Part shown: positions 25,166-34,972 of the stretch, piece by piece | Numbering within the stretch: position 1 is the stretch's first letter | Layout of the letters: each line of letters starts with the position of its first letter | NCBI GenBank assembly: GCA_036186865.1 | Contig: AP025047.1 | Span: 31,310,652 to 31,374,651 of the forward strand | Length of the DNA: 64,000 bases | Direction: 5' to 3' | From: Eustoma russellianum | Lineage: Eukaryota > Streptophyta > Magnoliopsida > Gentianales > Gentianaceae | The notes under the pieces: model-generated | What the model saw: the letters and a program-made list of their open reading frames with translations, nothing else | The model's database searches: none | What the model was told of the DNA's origin: nothing | Translations under genes and position numbers: made by a program

Positions 25166-26699
25166 TGCAAGGCACCACTAGAAGGGGGGAGTTGAATAGT
25201 GGGTGCGGAAAATGTGGTTTTTAAAATTGTTTTAAACCAAAAACCCAACTTCTGAAAACAGTTTCTATTTTAAGGACCTGTTTTGAACCGTTTTGTCTCC
25301 CGTCTAAATCCGTCAATGAAATCTGAGACAGAAGAGAAACGTTAGAAACCCAGGGCGCTGTCCTAGGAAAACCCTCCGATGCTCAAGTCAGTAATGAGTA
25401 TTATTGTATGCATTTTATGCTGGAATAAAGGTTTAGGATGAACCTGGGTCAATATCTTATTGAAAATAAGGCTGCTTAGAGGTCAACCGAGATAGTGTTC
25501 TTGGAATATCTCTCACTGAAAGATCTCCGAAAGTTGTAGTTGAAGTTCAAGAATTTGGATCCGATCCCTTTCCTCGTCTGGAAAGAGATATATTTATGCA
25601 CAATGTTGAGGATCTGCCCGATGACGTGATCGTTGCTTATGTCAGATGGCTATCTTGTCTGCTGCAGAGTCACAGTCTGATGGGACAAGTACCTGTGACT
25701 GCAGCTGCGTCAGTGGCTGGCTCTATGTCCTGTAGGTCGGCCAGCAATAATGACTTTGTACTTAGCCAAGCGATGATTGACACCTGGAAAGTATTTTGCA
25801 GAAGGTCTTGGTGGGTCCCAGACGGTCGTTGCTAATATCTTCTTTGATCTTATCTGAGATACTCTGAGCAACAGCCTTTATGAGGGCAAGGCCGAAGCTA
25901 GAGCTCGGTGGTAATATGAGGTCGAGGCTAGAGCTTTGCCGAGACCGAGCTGAATATGCTTTTATAGAAGTTGTGCACTGTTGATTCCTTTCATTTGCTG
26001 AGGTTGACCAGAGGCGGATGCTTTGACTAAAGCATAACTGAGCCGAGGTGCAATATGCCGAGCTGAGATGCTTCATGGGCAATTTGATATATGTCGTAGT
26101 TGAGCCGATCTCTGAAGACTGGTTACAATCTTTATTCACTTCTGATCATATTGAATAAGGGCTGACTTGGCTCAGGTGTGCGGCCGAGCTGACCAAGAGT
26201 TATACTTGAATCTGCCTTAGTCGCTTCAACTATAAATAATAGTAGCCGAGGCCGAGGTTTTCTGACTGAGGCTATTAAGTCAAGTAGCTGAACCTGAACT
26301 ACGTTGACTGTTTGTTGACTAACTGAATATTTTTGGCATATCGCTATCTGATTTGGTCAATCAAACAAGAACTAGCTGAAGAAAGCTGATTTGCTGTGGA
26401 AAGAGGTGTCTTCTGCTCTTGTCTATCATTTGTCTACCTTTTCTATGGCATGTGAAGAATTTTTTCTGGATCTGTTGAATTTAAAAACAAGTGCAAATGC
26501 AACAAAAACTTGGGTGGGATGAGTATGTTGATGATCAAACTGTGTTATTTGTTGTAGATTTGAGGAGGACGCGTCATGCCAATTTTGTCTTACCATGAAT
26601 AAAAGATCACTCACCTTGTGAACTGACAACCATTCTATTTTGATCTTTTAATGGGTCCCTAGTTAGCCTGCTGCTTTTTTATTCTCTTTTATATATGCG
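25166..26699. other. Unassigned LTR-like sequence, no gene
   Basis: Begins with a G-rich GAAGGGGGGAGTTGAAT stretch and contains a CTAGGAAAACCCTCCGATGC motif resembling LTR sequence of plant retroelements. It is also rich in GCCGAG/GAGGCC words at 25880-26270. Short open frames, including one of 79 codons at 25596, resemble no protein I know. No partner repeat or primer-binding site is present. I read it as a truncated LTR of unknown family, with low confidence. Confidence 0.3.
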
Positions 26700-26704
26700 G
26701 TTCT

Positions 26705-27104
26705 TGTTGATTTTTGGCTTAGATTTTGTACCACATTGGTAGTTTAGAAATGAATAGGAGATTTGAGGATTATAAATAAACTCCTCCTCTTCTCATGTAA
26801 ATCATCCCAAAACTTGTATCTTCTTCTACATATAAATAGAAGCGAGCAATTCAGCAAGTGTTTGGAGATCAAGCTATCTTGGCTGAGCTCTAGTGGCAAA
26901 GTTTTCGGGTGTGTTTCTCTCTTTATCTCTTTTATTGTTCTGTTCTCTTTATTGTTGTTTTACTGTTTTCTTTCCTATTGTAGTATAGTATTCAATATTA
27001 TTTGTCGGTAGTTTTGTTAGTGTTCTGTCCAGTTCATTAATTCTGAACTGGTGCATTCACTAGTTGTGTTGTCGTAGTGGGAAAAATACTCGATTTTCCC
27101 AACA
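26705..27104 (+). repeat. 5' LTR of element G
   Basis: 400 bp, TGTTGATTTTTGG...TTTCCCAACA, with TATAAATA-type promoter-like sequences near 26773 and 26832. It is followed two bases later by the primer-binding site TGGTATCAGAGCC (27107-27119). Confidence 0.95.
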
Positions 27105-27183
27105 AGTGGTATCAGAGCCGAAGGTTCGCCCTTGGGCTGTTTGAAATTTGTTGTAATATTGAATACTATATATTGAGTCTGTA

Positions 27184-30100
27184 ATGGCAACTAAAGATCG
27201 AGAAGCGAAGGGTGTGATCTCAAATATTCCATCGGGGGTATGCTCCTCGTCATCATGGTCAAGGTTCCCGGTGTCCGGTTTGAAATTGGCGGTGGAAATA
27301 TTTGATGGTACTAGCCATTTCGGTATGTGGCAAGGGGAAGTCTTGGACTCTCTTTTCCAACAGGGTCTTGATATTGCCATTTAAGGAAAGAAACCAGAAG
27401 AGATAGAGGATAAAGACTGGAGTATCATCAATCGGTTGGCATGCGTAACTATTCGATCCTGCCTGTCCAGAGAGCAGAAGTATGCCTTCAAGAGCGAAAC
27501 TTCTGCACACAAACTATGGAAGGCATTGGAGGACAAGTTTCTGAAAAAGAGTGGTCAGAACAAGCTCCTCATGAAGAAAAGACTGTTCCGATTTGATTAC
27601 TGACCAGGTACTACTATAAATGAACACATCACTATGTTTAATCAATTAGTAGCAGACCTGCTGAATTTAGATGTGAAATTTAAGGATGAAGATCTGGCTT
27701 TGATGTTGTTATCATCTCTTCCTGATGAATTTGAACATTTGGAAACTACATTACTTCATTGGAAAGAGAATGTGTCGTTAGATGCTGTTTGTTCTGCTTT
27801 GTATAGTCATGAATTGAGAAAGAAGGATAAGATAAAAAACAAATCAACGACATCAGAAGAAGCATTAGTGGCAAAAGGTCGTCAGCAAAGCCAGACAAAA
27901 GGAAGAAGAGAAAGGTCTAAGTCCAAAGGCCGAGCCGTTGCCAAAGACGAGTGTGCTTTCTGTCGTGAGAAAGGGCACTGGAAGAAAGACTTTCCAAAGC
28001 TAAAAAAGAAAGGGAAGACTCCGCAAGATGCAAATGTTGCAGAATGCAAAAGTGATGTGGAATCAGATATCTCTTTGACTGTCTCGTCTTCAGCATCATT
28101 ACATCCAGATGAGTGGATATTGGATTCAGGTTGTACCTATCATATGTGTCCTATTCGGGAATTTTTCTTTGAATTCCAGGAACTTGTTGGTGGGGTTGTT
28201 TACATGGGTAATGATAATCCATGTAAAACAACTGGGATAGGATCAATCAAGCTGAGAAATCATGATGGATCCACTAGAATTTTACGGGATGTGCGGTGCG
28301 TGCCAAAGTTGAAAAAGAATCTCATCTCTTTGGGGGCCTTAGAATCTAAAGGCCTAGTTGTGACGATGCGAGATGGAGTTCTTAAAGAAACTTCAGGAGC
28401 ACTGGTGATGTTGAAAGGTACGAGGAAAAACAATCTGTATTACTACCAAGGTAATACAGTGGTGGGGGCAGTAGCGGCAGCAACTTCAAGCACAAAGAAG
28501 GATGCTGAGGCAACGAAGATGTGGCATATGAGGTTGGGACATGCTGGAGAAAAATCCTTGCAAATTCTTGCCAAGCAAGGACTCTTGAAAGGTACTAAGG
28601 CTTGCAAACTTGAATTTTGTGAGCACTGTATTCTTGGAAAACAACGAAGAGTGAAATTTGGCACTGCGATTCATAATACCAAGGGTATTCTGGATTATGT
28701 GCATTCGGATGTGTGGGGACCTGCCAAGACTCCATCTATTGGAGGTAGGCATTATTTTGTCACCTTTGTTGATGATTTCTCAAGAAGAGTTTGGGTGTAT
28801 ACAATGAAGAATAAAGATGATGTGCTTGACATTTTTCTTAAGTGGAAAGCACAAGTTGAAAACCAAACAGGAAGGAAGATTAAGGTTCTCCGAACAGATA
28901 ATGGAGGAGAATACAAGAATGATCCATTCCTGAAGGTATGCCAAGACTGTGGCATAGTTCGACACTTTATTGTTAGAAAGACACCACAACAGAATGGCGT
29001 GTCAGAATGTATGAACAAGACACTTGTGGAGAAAGTTCGTTGTATGCTGTCTAATGCTGGGTTAGATAGAAAATTTTGGGCTGAGGCTGTGACGTACGCT
29101 CAACATATCGTCAATCGGTTGCCACGGAAAACCTGCAACTGATTATGGCAAAACTCCGTTGGAGGTATGGTCTGGAAAACCTGCAACTGATTATGATTCT
29201 TTACATGTTTTTGGTTCTATTGCATATTATCATGTGATTGAATAAAAGTTGGATCCACGGGCAAAGAAGGCTCTTTTCATGGGCTTCAATCCTAGAGTGA
29301 AGGGATACCGTTTATGGTGTCTGGAGGCAAAGAAGACGATTATCAGCAGAGATGTTACCTTTGATGAATCTGCCATGATAAACAAGGTAAATCAAGAAGG
29401 AACTGATAGTACTCTACAGCAGGTGGAGTGTACTCCGAAGCAGGTGGAGTTTGAGCAAAGAGTGGTGATCCCAGCACGAAGCACTGCCAGTGACTCTCCT
29501 ATGGCAGAAGAAGAGTCAGATGAAGAAGAGGATTCTACCCAAGAACCTCAACAGAAATCGGCGCCAATTGCAGTTAGAAGGCAAAGACGAGAAATTCAAA
29601 AGCCTACTCGTTTTGCTGACATGGTAGCCTATGCACTTCCAGTTGTTGATGACATTCTATCCACTTACTCAGAAGCTATTCTAAGTCCAGAAAGAGGAAG
29701 CTGGGAAGGTGCAATGGAAGAAGAGATGCAATCTCTGAAGAAGAACAATACGTGGAAACTGGCACAACTACCAGAAGATAAGAAGGCAATTGGGTGCAAA
29801 TGAGTATTTGCAAAGAAAGTAGGATTTCCTCATAAAGAAGATGTTCGCTACAAGGCAAGGTTGGTGGCTAAAGGCTTTGCTCAGAGGGAGGGAATTGATA
29901 ACAATGAAGTATTTTCTCCAGTTGTTAAACATTCCTCCATTAGAATTTTGTTGGCCTTGGTAGCACAGTTGAATTTGGAGCTAGCTCAACTTGATGTGAA
30001 AACCCCGTTCCTACACGGTGATTTGGAGGAGGAAATCTACATGACTCAGCCAGAAGGATACAAGGTTGCTGGTAAAGAAAATTGGGTTTGTAAACTTAGC

Positions 30101-31229
30101 AAATCGTTGTAAGGACTAAAACAATCTCTGAGACAGTGGTACAAACGATTTGACAAGTTTATGAAGGGTCAGTCGTACAAGAGGAGCAAATACGACCATT
30201 GTGTGTATTTGCGCAGACTTCAAGATGGTTCCTACATCTACTTACTCTTATATGTTGATGACATGCTGATAGCAGCAAAGAGCCAAGCAGATATTGACAA
30301 GTTGAAGGCTCAGTTGAGTAAAGAGTTTGAGATGAAGGATTTGGGGGAAGCTAAGAAGATTCTCGGCATGGAGATAAGCAGAGACAGAGAGAGGGGTAAA
30401 CTTTGGCTGTCACAGAAGCAGTATTTGCAGAAGGTACTACAACGGTTTGGTATGCACGAAGATACAAAACTTGTAAGTACCCCACTTGCTCCTCATTTGA
30501 AACTGAGTAGCCGTTTGTCTCCAACTACTGATGAAGAATGAGAATACATGGCGAAAGTCCCATATGCGAATGCAGTTGGAAGTTTGATGTATGCGATGGT
30601 GTGTACGAGACCAGATATTTCACAGTCTGTTAGTGTTGTTAGTAGATACATGCATGATCCAGGCAAGGGTCATTGGCAAGCTGTGAAATGGATTCTACGG
30701 TACCTCCAAAATACCATAGATGTTGGATTGGAATTTGAGCAAGATAAATCACTTGGTCAAGGCGTAATTGGATATTGTGATTTTGATTATGCTGGAGATT
30801 TGGATAAGCGACGATCTACAACAGGCTATTTGTTCACTTTAGCAAAAGTGCCAGTTAGTTGGAAATCTACCTTACAGTCAACGGTGGCTTTGTCTACAAC
30901 ATAGGTAGAGTATATGGGGATTACAGAGGCTGTGAAGGAAGCAATTTGGCTTTATGGGTTGCTTAAAGACTTTAGAGTTGGTCAGAAACAAAATTGAAGT
31001 ATATTCTGACAGTCAGAGTGCTATTCATTTGGCAAAGAATCAAGTCTTTCATGCACAGACGAAGCATATTGATATTCGCTATCATTTTGTGCGGGAAATT
31101 CTCGAAGAAGAGGAGATACTTCTCCAGAAGATTCATACTATGGAGAATCCTACAGATATGTTGACCAAGGTTGTTACAAGGGCCAAGTTCGAACACTGTT
31201 TAGACTTGGTTAATATCTTGCGCGTTTGA
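27184..31229 (+). pseudogene. Copia gag-pol polyprotein, broken (element G)
   Basis: Gag starts at 27184 (MATKDREAKG). Capsid-type sequence includes LKLAVEIFDGTSHFGMWQGE and MLLSSLPDEFEHLETTLLHW. The zinc knuckle near 27950 reads CAFCREKGHWKKDF, with the last Cys changed to Phe. Protease WILDSGCTYHMC has an intact DSG (about 28125). Integrase keeps HHCC (WHMRLGHAGEKS... CEHC) and the D, D, E residues (HSDVWGP, RTDNGGEY, NGVSECMNK). RT keeps YVDD near 30255. RNase H keeps SDSQSAIHLAKN and KHIDIRYH. In-frame stops: 27382, 27601, 29140, about 29242, 29801, 30110, 30539 and 30902. Frameshifts lie near 29150 and 30985. Most stops look like single-base changes (for example Trp to TGA, Tyr to TAA). 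Confidence 0.93.
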
Positions 31230-31320
31230 GTTGATACTTCACAGTGCAACATTTGGAAGTACCACGAAGACTATTTTTTTGTTGATCAGTTTTGTATTTG
31301 GTAGGATTTAAAATTAAGCC

Positions 31321-31332
31321 AAGGTGGAGATT
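31321..31332 (+). other. Polypurine tract of element G
   Basis: AAGGTGGAGATT lies immediately before the 3' LTR, the standard site for plus-strand priming in copia elements. Confidence 0.85.
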
Positions 31333-31734
31333 TATTGATTTTTGGCTTAGATTTTGTACCACATTGGTAGTTTAGAAATGAATAGGAGATTTGAGGATTA
31401 TAAATAAACTCCTCCTCTTCTCATGTAAATCATCCCAAAACTTGTATCTTCTTCTACATATAAATAGAAGCGAGCAATTCAGCAAGTGTTCGGAGATCAA
31501 GCTATCTTGGCTGAGCTCTAGTGGCAAAGCTTTCGGGTGTGTTTCTCTCTTTATCTCTTTTATTGTTCTGTTCTCTTTATTGTTGTTTTACTGCTTTCTT
31601 TCCTATTGTAGTATAGTATTCAATATTATTTGTCGTGTAGTTTTGTTAGTGTTCTGTCCAGTTCATTAATTCTGAACTGGTGCATTTCACTAGTTGTGTT
31701 GTCGTAGTGGGAAAAATACCCGATTTTCCCAACA
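31333..31734 (+). repeat. 3' LTR of element G
   Basis: 402 bp, starting TATTGATTTTTGG (the canonical TG mutated to TA) and ending TTTCCCAACA. It is followed by the target duplication GTTCT. Confidence 0.95.
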
Positions 31735-31739
31735 GTTCT

Positions 31740-32203
31740 TATATTGTGAAGTAGCAGTTGATGACACAGCTTGACACAATTTTTATTACGGGTCATCGGG
31801 AAACAACCTCCGTGTGTTTTCAAAACATGGGTATGGTTGCGTACATCCGACCACCCATACCCGCCATAGGCGGGAGCCTCTAAGGCAATAAGGTATTGTT
31901 GTTATTGTTTTATGGTTAAGACTTAGTTCTAAGATATATTTCGGACGTTCCTTCTATGCTTTGCTGCATTTACTTACTTTTCGTTACAATCGTATATATT
32001 CTCTCTCCAGGAAATGTTCATCTTTTGAGAAAGTACTCAAGTAACTTAAAACTGAGAGAATTTTCTTGTTCTTCTACTTGGTGGTGTTACTGTAATAAAT
32101 GAAATATTTCTTTACTTTTCAAATTTGTGTGCATGCCAAATCTTCTGCATAATGAGAAATAGGCCAAATTATCTGAAGGGAGTCTCTTTGCTTCTTCTTG
32201 TAG
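31740..32203 (+). other. Intron or upstream remnant of a PP2-A gene
   Basis: Non-coding sequence to the left of the F-box/PP2-A terminal exon. It ends with a good splice acceptor, a pyrimidine-rich TTGCTTCTTCTTGTAG ending at 32203. It holds a truncated SINE and is cut on the left by element G. No exon 1 or 2 sequence was found here or left of element G. Confidence 0.55.
31790..31905 (+). mobile_element. 5'-truncated Au-like SINE tail
   Basis: Contains GGGAAACAACCTCC, then TGCGTACATCCGACC, GGCGGGAGCCTCTAAGG and a T/G-rich end (GTTGTTATTGTT). This word order is typical of the 3' body of angiosperm Au-type SINEs. The tRNA-related head is missing. No target duplication was identified. Confidence 0.5.
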
Positions 32204-32624
32204 ATTCCAAACTGTAGCCTATCTTCAACAAATATGGTGGCTGGAGGTGGACGGAGACTTGGAATTCCAGTTCCCAGCTGGAACATATAGTATGTTCTTG
32301 AGATTGCAGCTCGGTAGAGTCACAAAACGGCTTGGACGGCACATTTGCAATTCTGGGAGTGTTCATGGCTGGGACACTAAACCAGTACAGTTCCAGTTAA
32401 CAACTGATGACGGTCAGCGTGCCACGAACAGGCACATGATGGTGAATATAGGAAGCTGGGAATACTACCATGTTGGTGATTTCTCTGTTCAAGATTCCAG
32501 TTCATTGACAAGAGTCAAATTTGCCATGGTTCAAATTGATTGCACACACAGTAAAGGTGGCTTGTGTGTGGATTCTGTTTTGATTTGTCCCAGTAGCTTA
32601 CGAAAGGACCTCTGCAGCTGTTGA
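32204..32624 (+). CDS. Terminal exon of an F-box PHLOEM PROTEIN 2-A (PP2-A13/A15-like) gene, stranded
   Basis: The exon begins after the acceptor ending at 32203 with a phase-2 base, giving FQTVAYLQQIWWLEVDGDLE, then FQFPAGTYSMFLRLQLGR, NSGSVHGWDTKPVQFQL and MVQIDCTHSKGGLCVDSVL, stopping at TGA 32622-32624. This is the conserved C-terminal PP2 (lectin-like) half of F-box PP2-A proteins. Those proteins couple an N-terminal F-box, which binds SCF ubiquitin ligase, to a glycan- or ligand-binding PP2 domain. The family usually has three exons. The first two, including the F-box, are absent, so this copy is probably a gene relic, although the remaining ~139 codons have no stop. Trp-Trp and CTHxKGGLCVDSV signatures make the family call firm; the exact paralog is uncertain. 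Confidence 0.85.
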
Positions 32625-32767
32625 TTCCGCGCCACTTGGAATCAGATTATTGCAATTAGTCTTAGTCTGAGCCCTGATATTTTTTTGTTAGACTTTGATT
32701 GCCTATTTCTTGATTGGCTTGGTGTATTTCTGTGTAAATATATCTATACATAGTTTGGAATATGTTA

Positions 32768-32980
32768 AAAGAGCGTTTTCGATGCATTAGGCTCTGGCGT
32801 TTCCGATGCATTAGGCTCTGGCGTTTGTGTAGAGTCCAGGGAGGGCCGTGTCTCTTCGCGATCTGATATACGTAGTATTACCCTACACTTTATGCAAGAG
32901 GCTGTCTTCGCGGTTCGAACTCGTGACCTGAAGATCATAAAGCAACAACCTTATCAGTTGTTCCAAAATCCACTCTCATG
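32768..32980 (-). mobile_element. Complete tRNA-derived SINE with 15-bp target duplication
   Basis: A 213 bp insertion downstream of the PP2-A exon, flanked by exact copies of GTTTGGAATATGTTA at 32753-32767 and 32981-32995. On the minus strand its head carries a pol III B-box-like GAGTTCGAACC (about 32926-32916), and its tail reads AGCCTAATGCATCGGAAACG, as in angiosperm tRNA SINEs. The last 24 bp unit of the tail is duplicated (32772-32819). Confidence 0.85.
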
Positions 32981-32995
32981 GTTTGGAATATGTTA

Positions 32996-33480
32996 GTGAT
33001 CAAAAATTTGGCGTTCCTTGATCAAAATTTTGGCTTTCCTTTGTTCTTCAACCCCTTTACATCCTGTATACCGGGATCAACAAGATGCTTTCTTTGTAAC
33101 TTGTTTTGATCATAAATTTTACAATGGTCAATGATCAAGTATGATTAGTTTGTCAATGACCAATGAAATGTGTAGAAAATTTATGGGCCCCTTGTTTTAG
33201 CCAATCACCCTCTTACTTGCATGTAGATAAAACTTATTTGTCATTATTTTATTGGTTCACTAGTTGATCAATTAGCACAATAAAATCTCTTTTTTGATAA
33301 GGAAGATTGATAAGCATACAGTAGACCTAAATTCTACTGTATGCAGACGTATGATCAATTGGTCAGTTAATTGTTCAGTATGTCTCTAGACCATGATATC
33401 TCATGTAAATTTACATGATTAAACATCGAAAAGCAAAATTTTCATGATCTAATGTCCAAAAAAGTGTGAACCATTAAGTC
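32996..33480. other. Intergenic sequence with a perfect 12-bp hairpin
   Basis: No gene seen. A perfect inverted repeat lies at 33314-33325 and 33333-33344 (GCATACAGTAGA with a 7-base loop). The rest is AT-rich unique-looking DNA downstream of the PP2-A exon. Confidence 0.5.
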
Positions 33481-33536
33481 GGTAAAATATTTGGGGGAGG
33501 GGAGGGGGGAACCCCCCTCAGGGAAATGCATGCGCA

Positions 33537-33842
33537 TTCAAGCACCCCAACCCGGGTTAGGATCCCCTCACCCCACGCGTCACCGCGCGACACGTGGCAG
33601 CAGCGGATGGGTGGTGAGGCTAGATGCGGGTCACCTTCATCTAGCCTCATCACCCACCCCTGCTGCTACATGTCGCACGATAACATGTGGGGTGGGGGAA
33701 AAGTGCGTGAGGTGATCTCATCCCCCAAACCCACCATAAAAGAGCAAAATTAACTGTCTCTGTTCAGCTAATTTAGTATAACAATTTCATGGAACAAGGA
33801 AATACACACAAGGAAAATTTTATGTGCCTTCAAGCACCCCAA
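33537..33842. mobile_element. Foldback element candidate flanked by a 14-bp direct repeat
   Basis: A GC-rich hairpin with ~39-40 bp arms (33587-33626 and 33638-33676) and an 11 bp loop; the arms match at about 34 of 39 positions. The 14 bp sequence TTCAAGCACCCCAA occurs at 33537-33550 and 33829-33842, which could be a target duplication around a ~278 bp insertion. A second palindrome, GAGGGGGG-AA-CCCCCCTC, lies just left at 33502-33519. No transposase. Short open frames here are by-products of the GC-rich repeat. Confidence 0.45.
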
Positions 33843-34065
33843 GAAGAAAATAGTCTTTATGGAACAATTAACTGTACACATAGAGAAAATTTTCATACTG
33901 ATACACAGACAACAACAGGCCTATGTCTAGAAAATGTACGAAATCGTTGCAAGCATCGAGTACCATTTAAGATTCATTTCACTAAGGCCTAGGTTGTTTC
34001 ATACAGATAATGAAACACAATAACATGAGCATAAGATTCTTCTATAGTACAACAACATTGTTACT

Positions 34066-34160
34066 TCCTGCTGAACAAGCTCCTCAACCTCCCTCTGTCC
34101 AAACGCTCGAGTAGTTTCTTGGCCCCTGGAATCTCCATCTCACTGAGTTTCTTGAGATAG
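34066..34160 (-). pseudogene. Possible terminal exon of an unidentified gene
   Basis: On the minus strand the frame reads IGYLKKLSEMEIPGAKKLL then ERLDRGRLRSLFSRK and a TAA at 34068-34066. The composition (alternating charged and hydrophobic residues, helix-like) looks like real coding sequence, and the next ~280 bp look like an AT-rich 3' UTR. Its upstream side is cut by the RTE LINE tail at about 34165. I do not recognise the protein. Alternatively this is chance open sequence of about 31 codons. If real, this gene and the PP2-A gene faced each other tail to tail. Confidence 0.3.
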
Positions 34161-34164
34161 CCAA

Positions 34165-34972
34165 TTGCTTAGGGTGGCAGTGCGGCCGGCAATGCTATAT
34201 GGGACAGACTGCTGGGCTATCAAGAGGTCACAATTGCAGAAGATGGAAGTGGCAGAGATGAAGATGTTGAGGTGGATGTATGGGTATACAAGGCTAAACA
34301 GGATCAGAAACGAGGTGTTTCGAGAAAGGTTACGCGTGGCTAGTATAGCAGATAAGATAAGGGAGGGAAGAATGAGATGGATTGGGCATGTCAAGCGGAG
34401 ACAGACAACGGCGTCGGTCAGAGCAATTGAAAGCCTCATTGTAGAGGGGAACAAAAGTAAATGCAGGCCCAAACTGACTTGGGATGAGCAGATTAGGCAC
34501 GACCTACTAGATTTGCATCTCTCTGAGGACATGATCCAGGATAGGAGTTCATGGAGACATAAGATTAAGGTTAACGAGGTATAGATCTTATATAGGGACA
34601 CCTTAGAGTATATTTAGGGACATAGATAAGCGTAGACACTATCTACGCTTTAGGTTGACTCTGCACTTGGTTGCTTATATTTTATCGTTATTTTGCATTA
34701 CATGTACATATACACGTGATGTGTATTTTAATATCGAAAGACTCTTCTTTGTATTTTCTGAATTCTCTCACTAACACACTAGCACATCATATCTCTATTA
34801 TTATGTCATTTATACAGGTACATATAGAGCCGGAGATCTCACTGGATGCAGACTCTCTATCCTTTGGGATAGAGGTATTCTCTGCCTACTATTTACCCTC
34901 CCAGACCCTAACGATAGCTTTTGTTGTCGTTGGGATATACTGGGCATAGATGATGATGATGATAATGACAAC
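34165..34972 (+). mobile_element. RTE-type LINE, 5'-truncated 3' end
   Basis: The open frame at 34165-34584 encodes VAVRPAMLYGTDCWAIKRSQ, MEVAEMKMLRWMYGYTRLNR and GRMRWIGHVKRRQTTASV. This is the conserved region after the RT domain in plant RTE LINEs, ending at a stop at 34582. The RT and endonuclease parts are missing, as expected from incomplete reverse transcription. The 3' UTR holds a perfect 8 bp hairpin CTCTATCC-TTTG-GGATAGAG (34855-34874), and the element ends in GATGATGATGATGATAATG, the trinucleotide tail usual for RTE. No clear target duplication found. Confidence 0.85.

Larger units (their letters stand above)
26705..31734 (+). mobile_element. Element G: complete-structure Ty1/copia retrotransposon
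   Basis: Two ~400 bp LTRs (26705-27104 and 31333-31734), an initiator-tRNA primer-binding site, gag-pol in copia order (gag, protease, integrase, RT, RNase H), and a polypurine tract. It is flanked by the 5 bp target duplication GTTCT (26700-26704 and 31735-31739). By eye the LTRs differ by five substitutions and two single-base indels, so insertion is recent. Yet the coding region holds many stops and two frameshifts, so this copy cannot move by itself. Confidence 0.95.

Noticed and set aside
25596..25835. 79-codon frame starting MHNVEDLPDDVIVAYV
   Set aside because: Considered as an F-box exon upstream of the PP2-A exon, but it lacks the F-box consensus and lies in LTR-like DNA.
33491..33753. 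74-75 codon frames in the GC-rich foldback
   Set aside because: Frames arise from the inverted repeat; no start context, homology or codon bias.
34140..34601. 153-codon minus-strand frame over the RTE fragment
   Set aside because: Antisense of the RTE coding sequence, which has clear family motifs on the plus strand.
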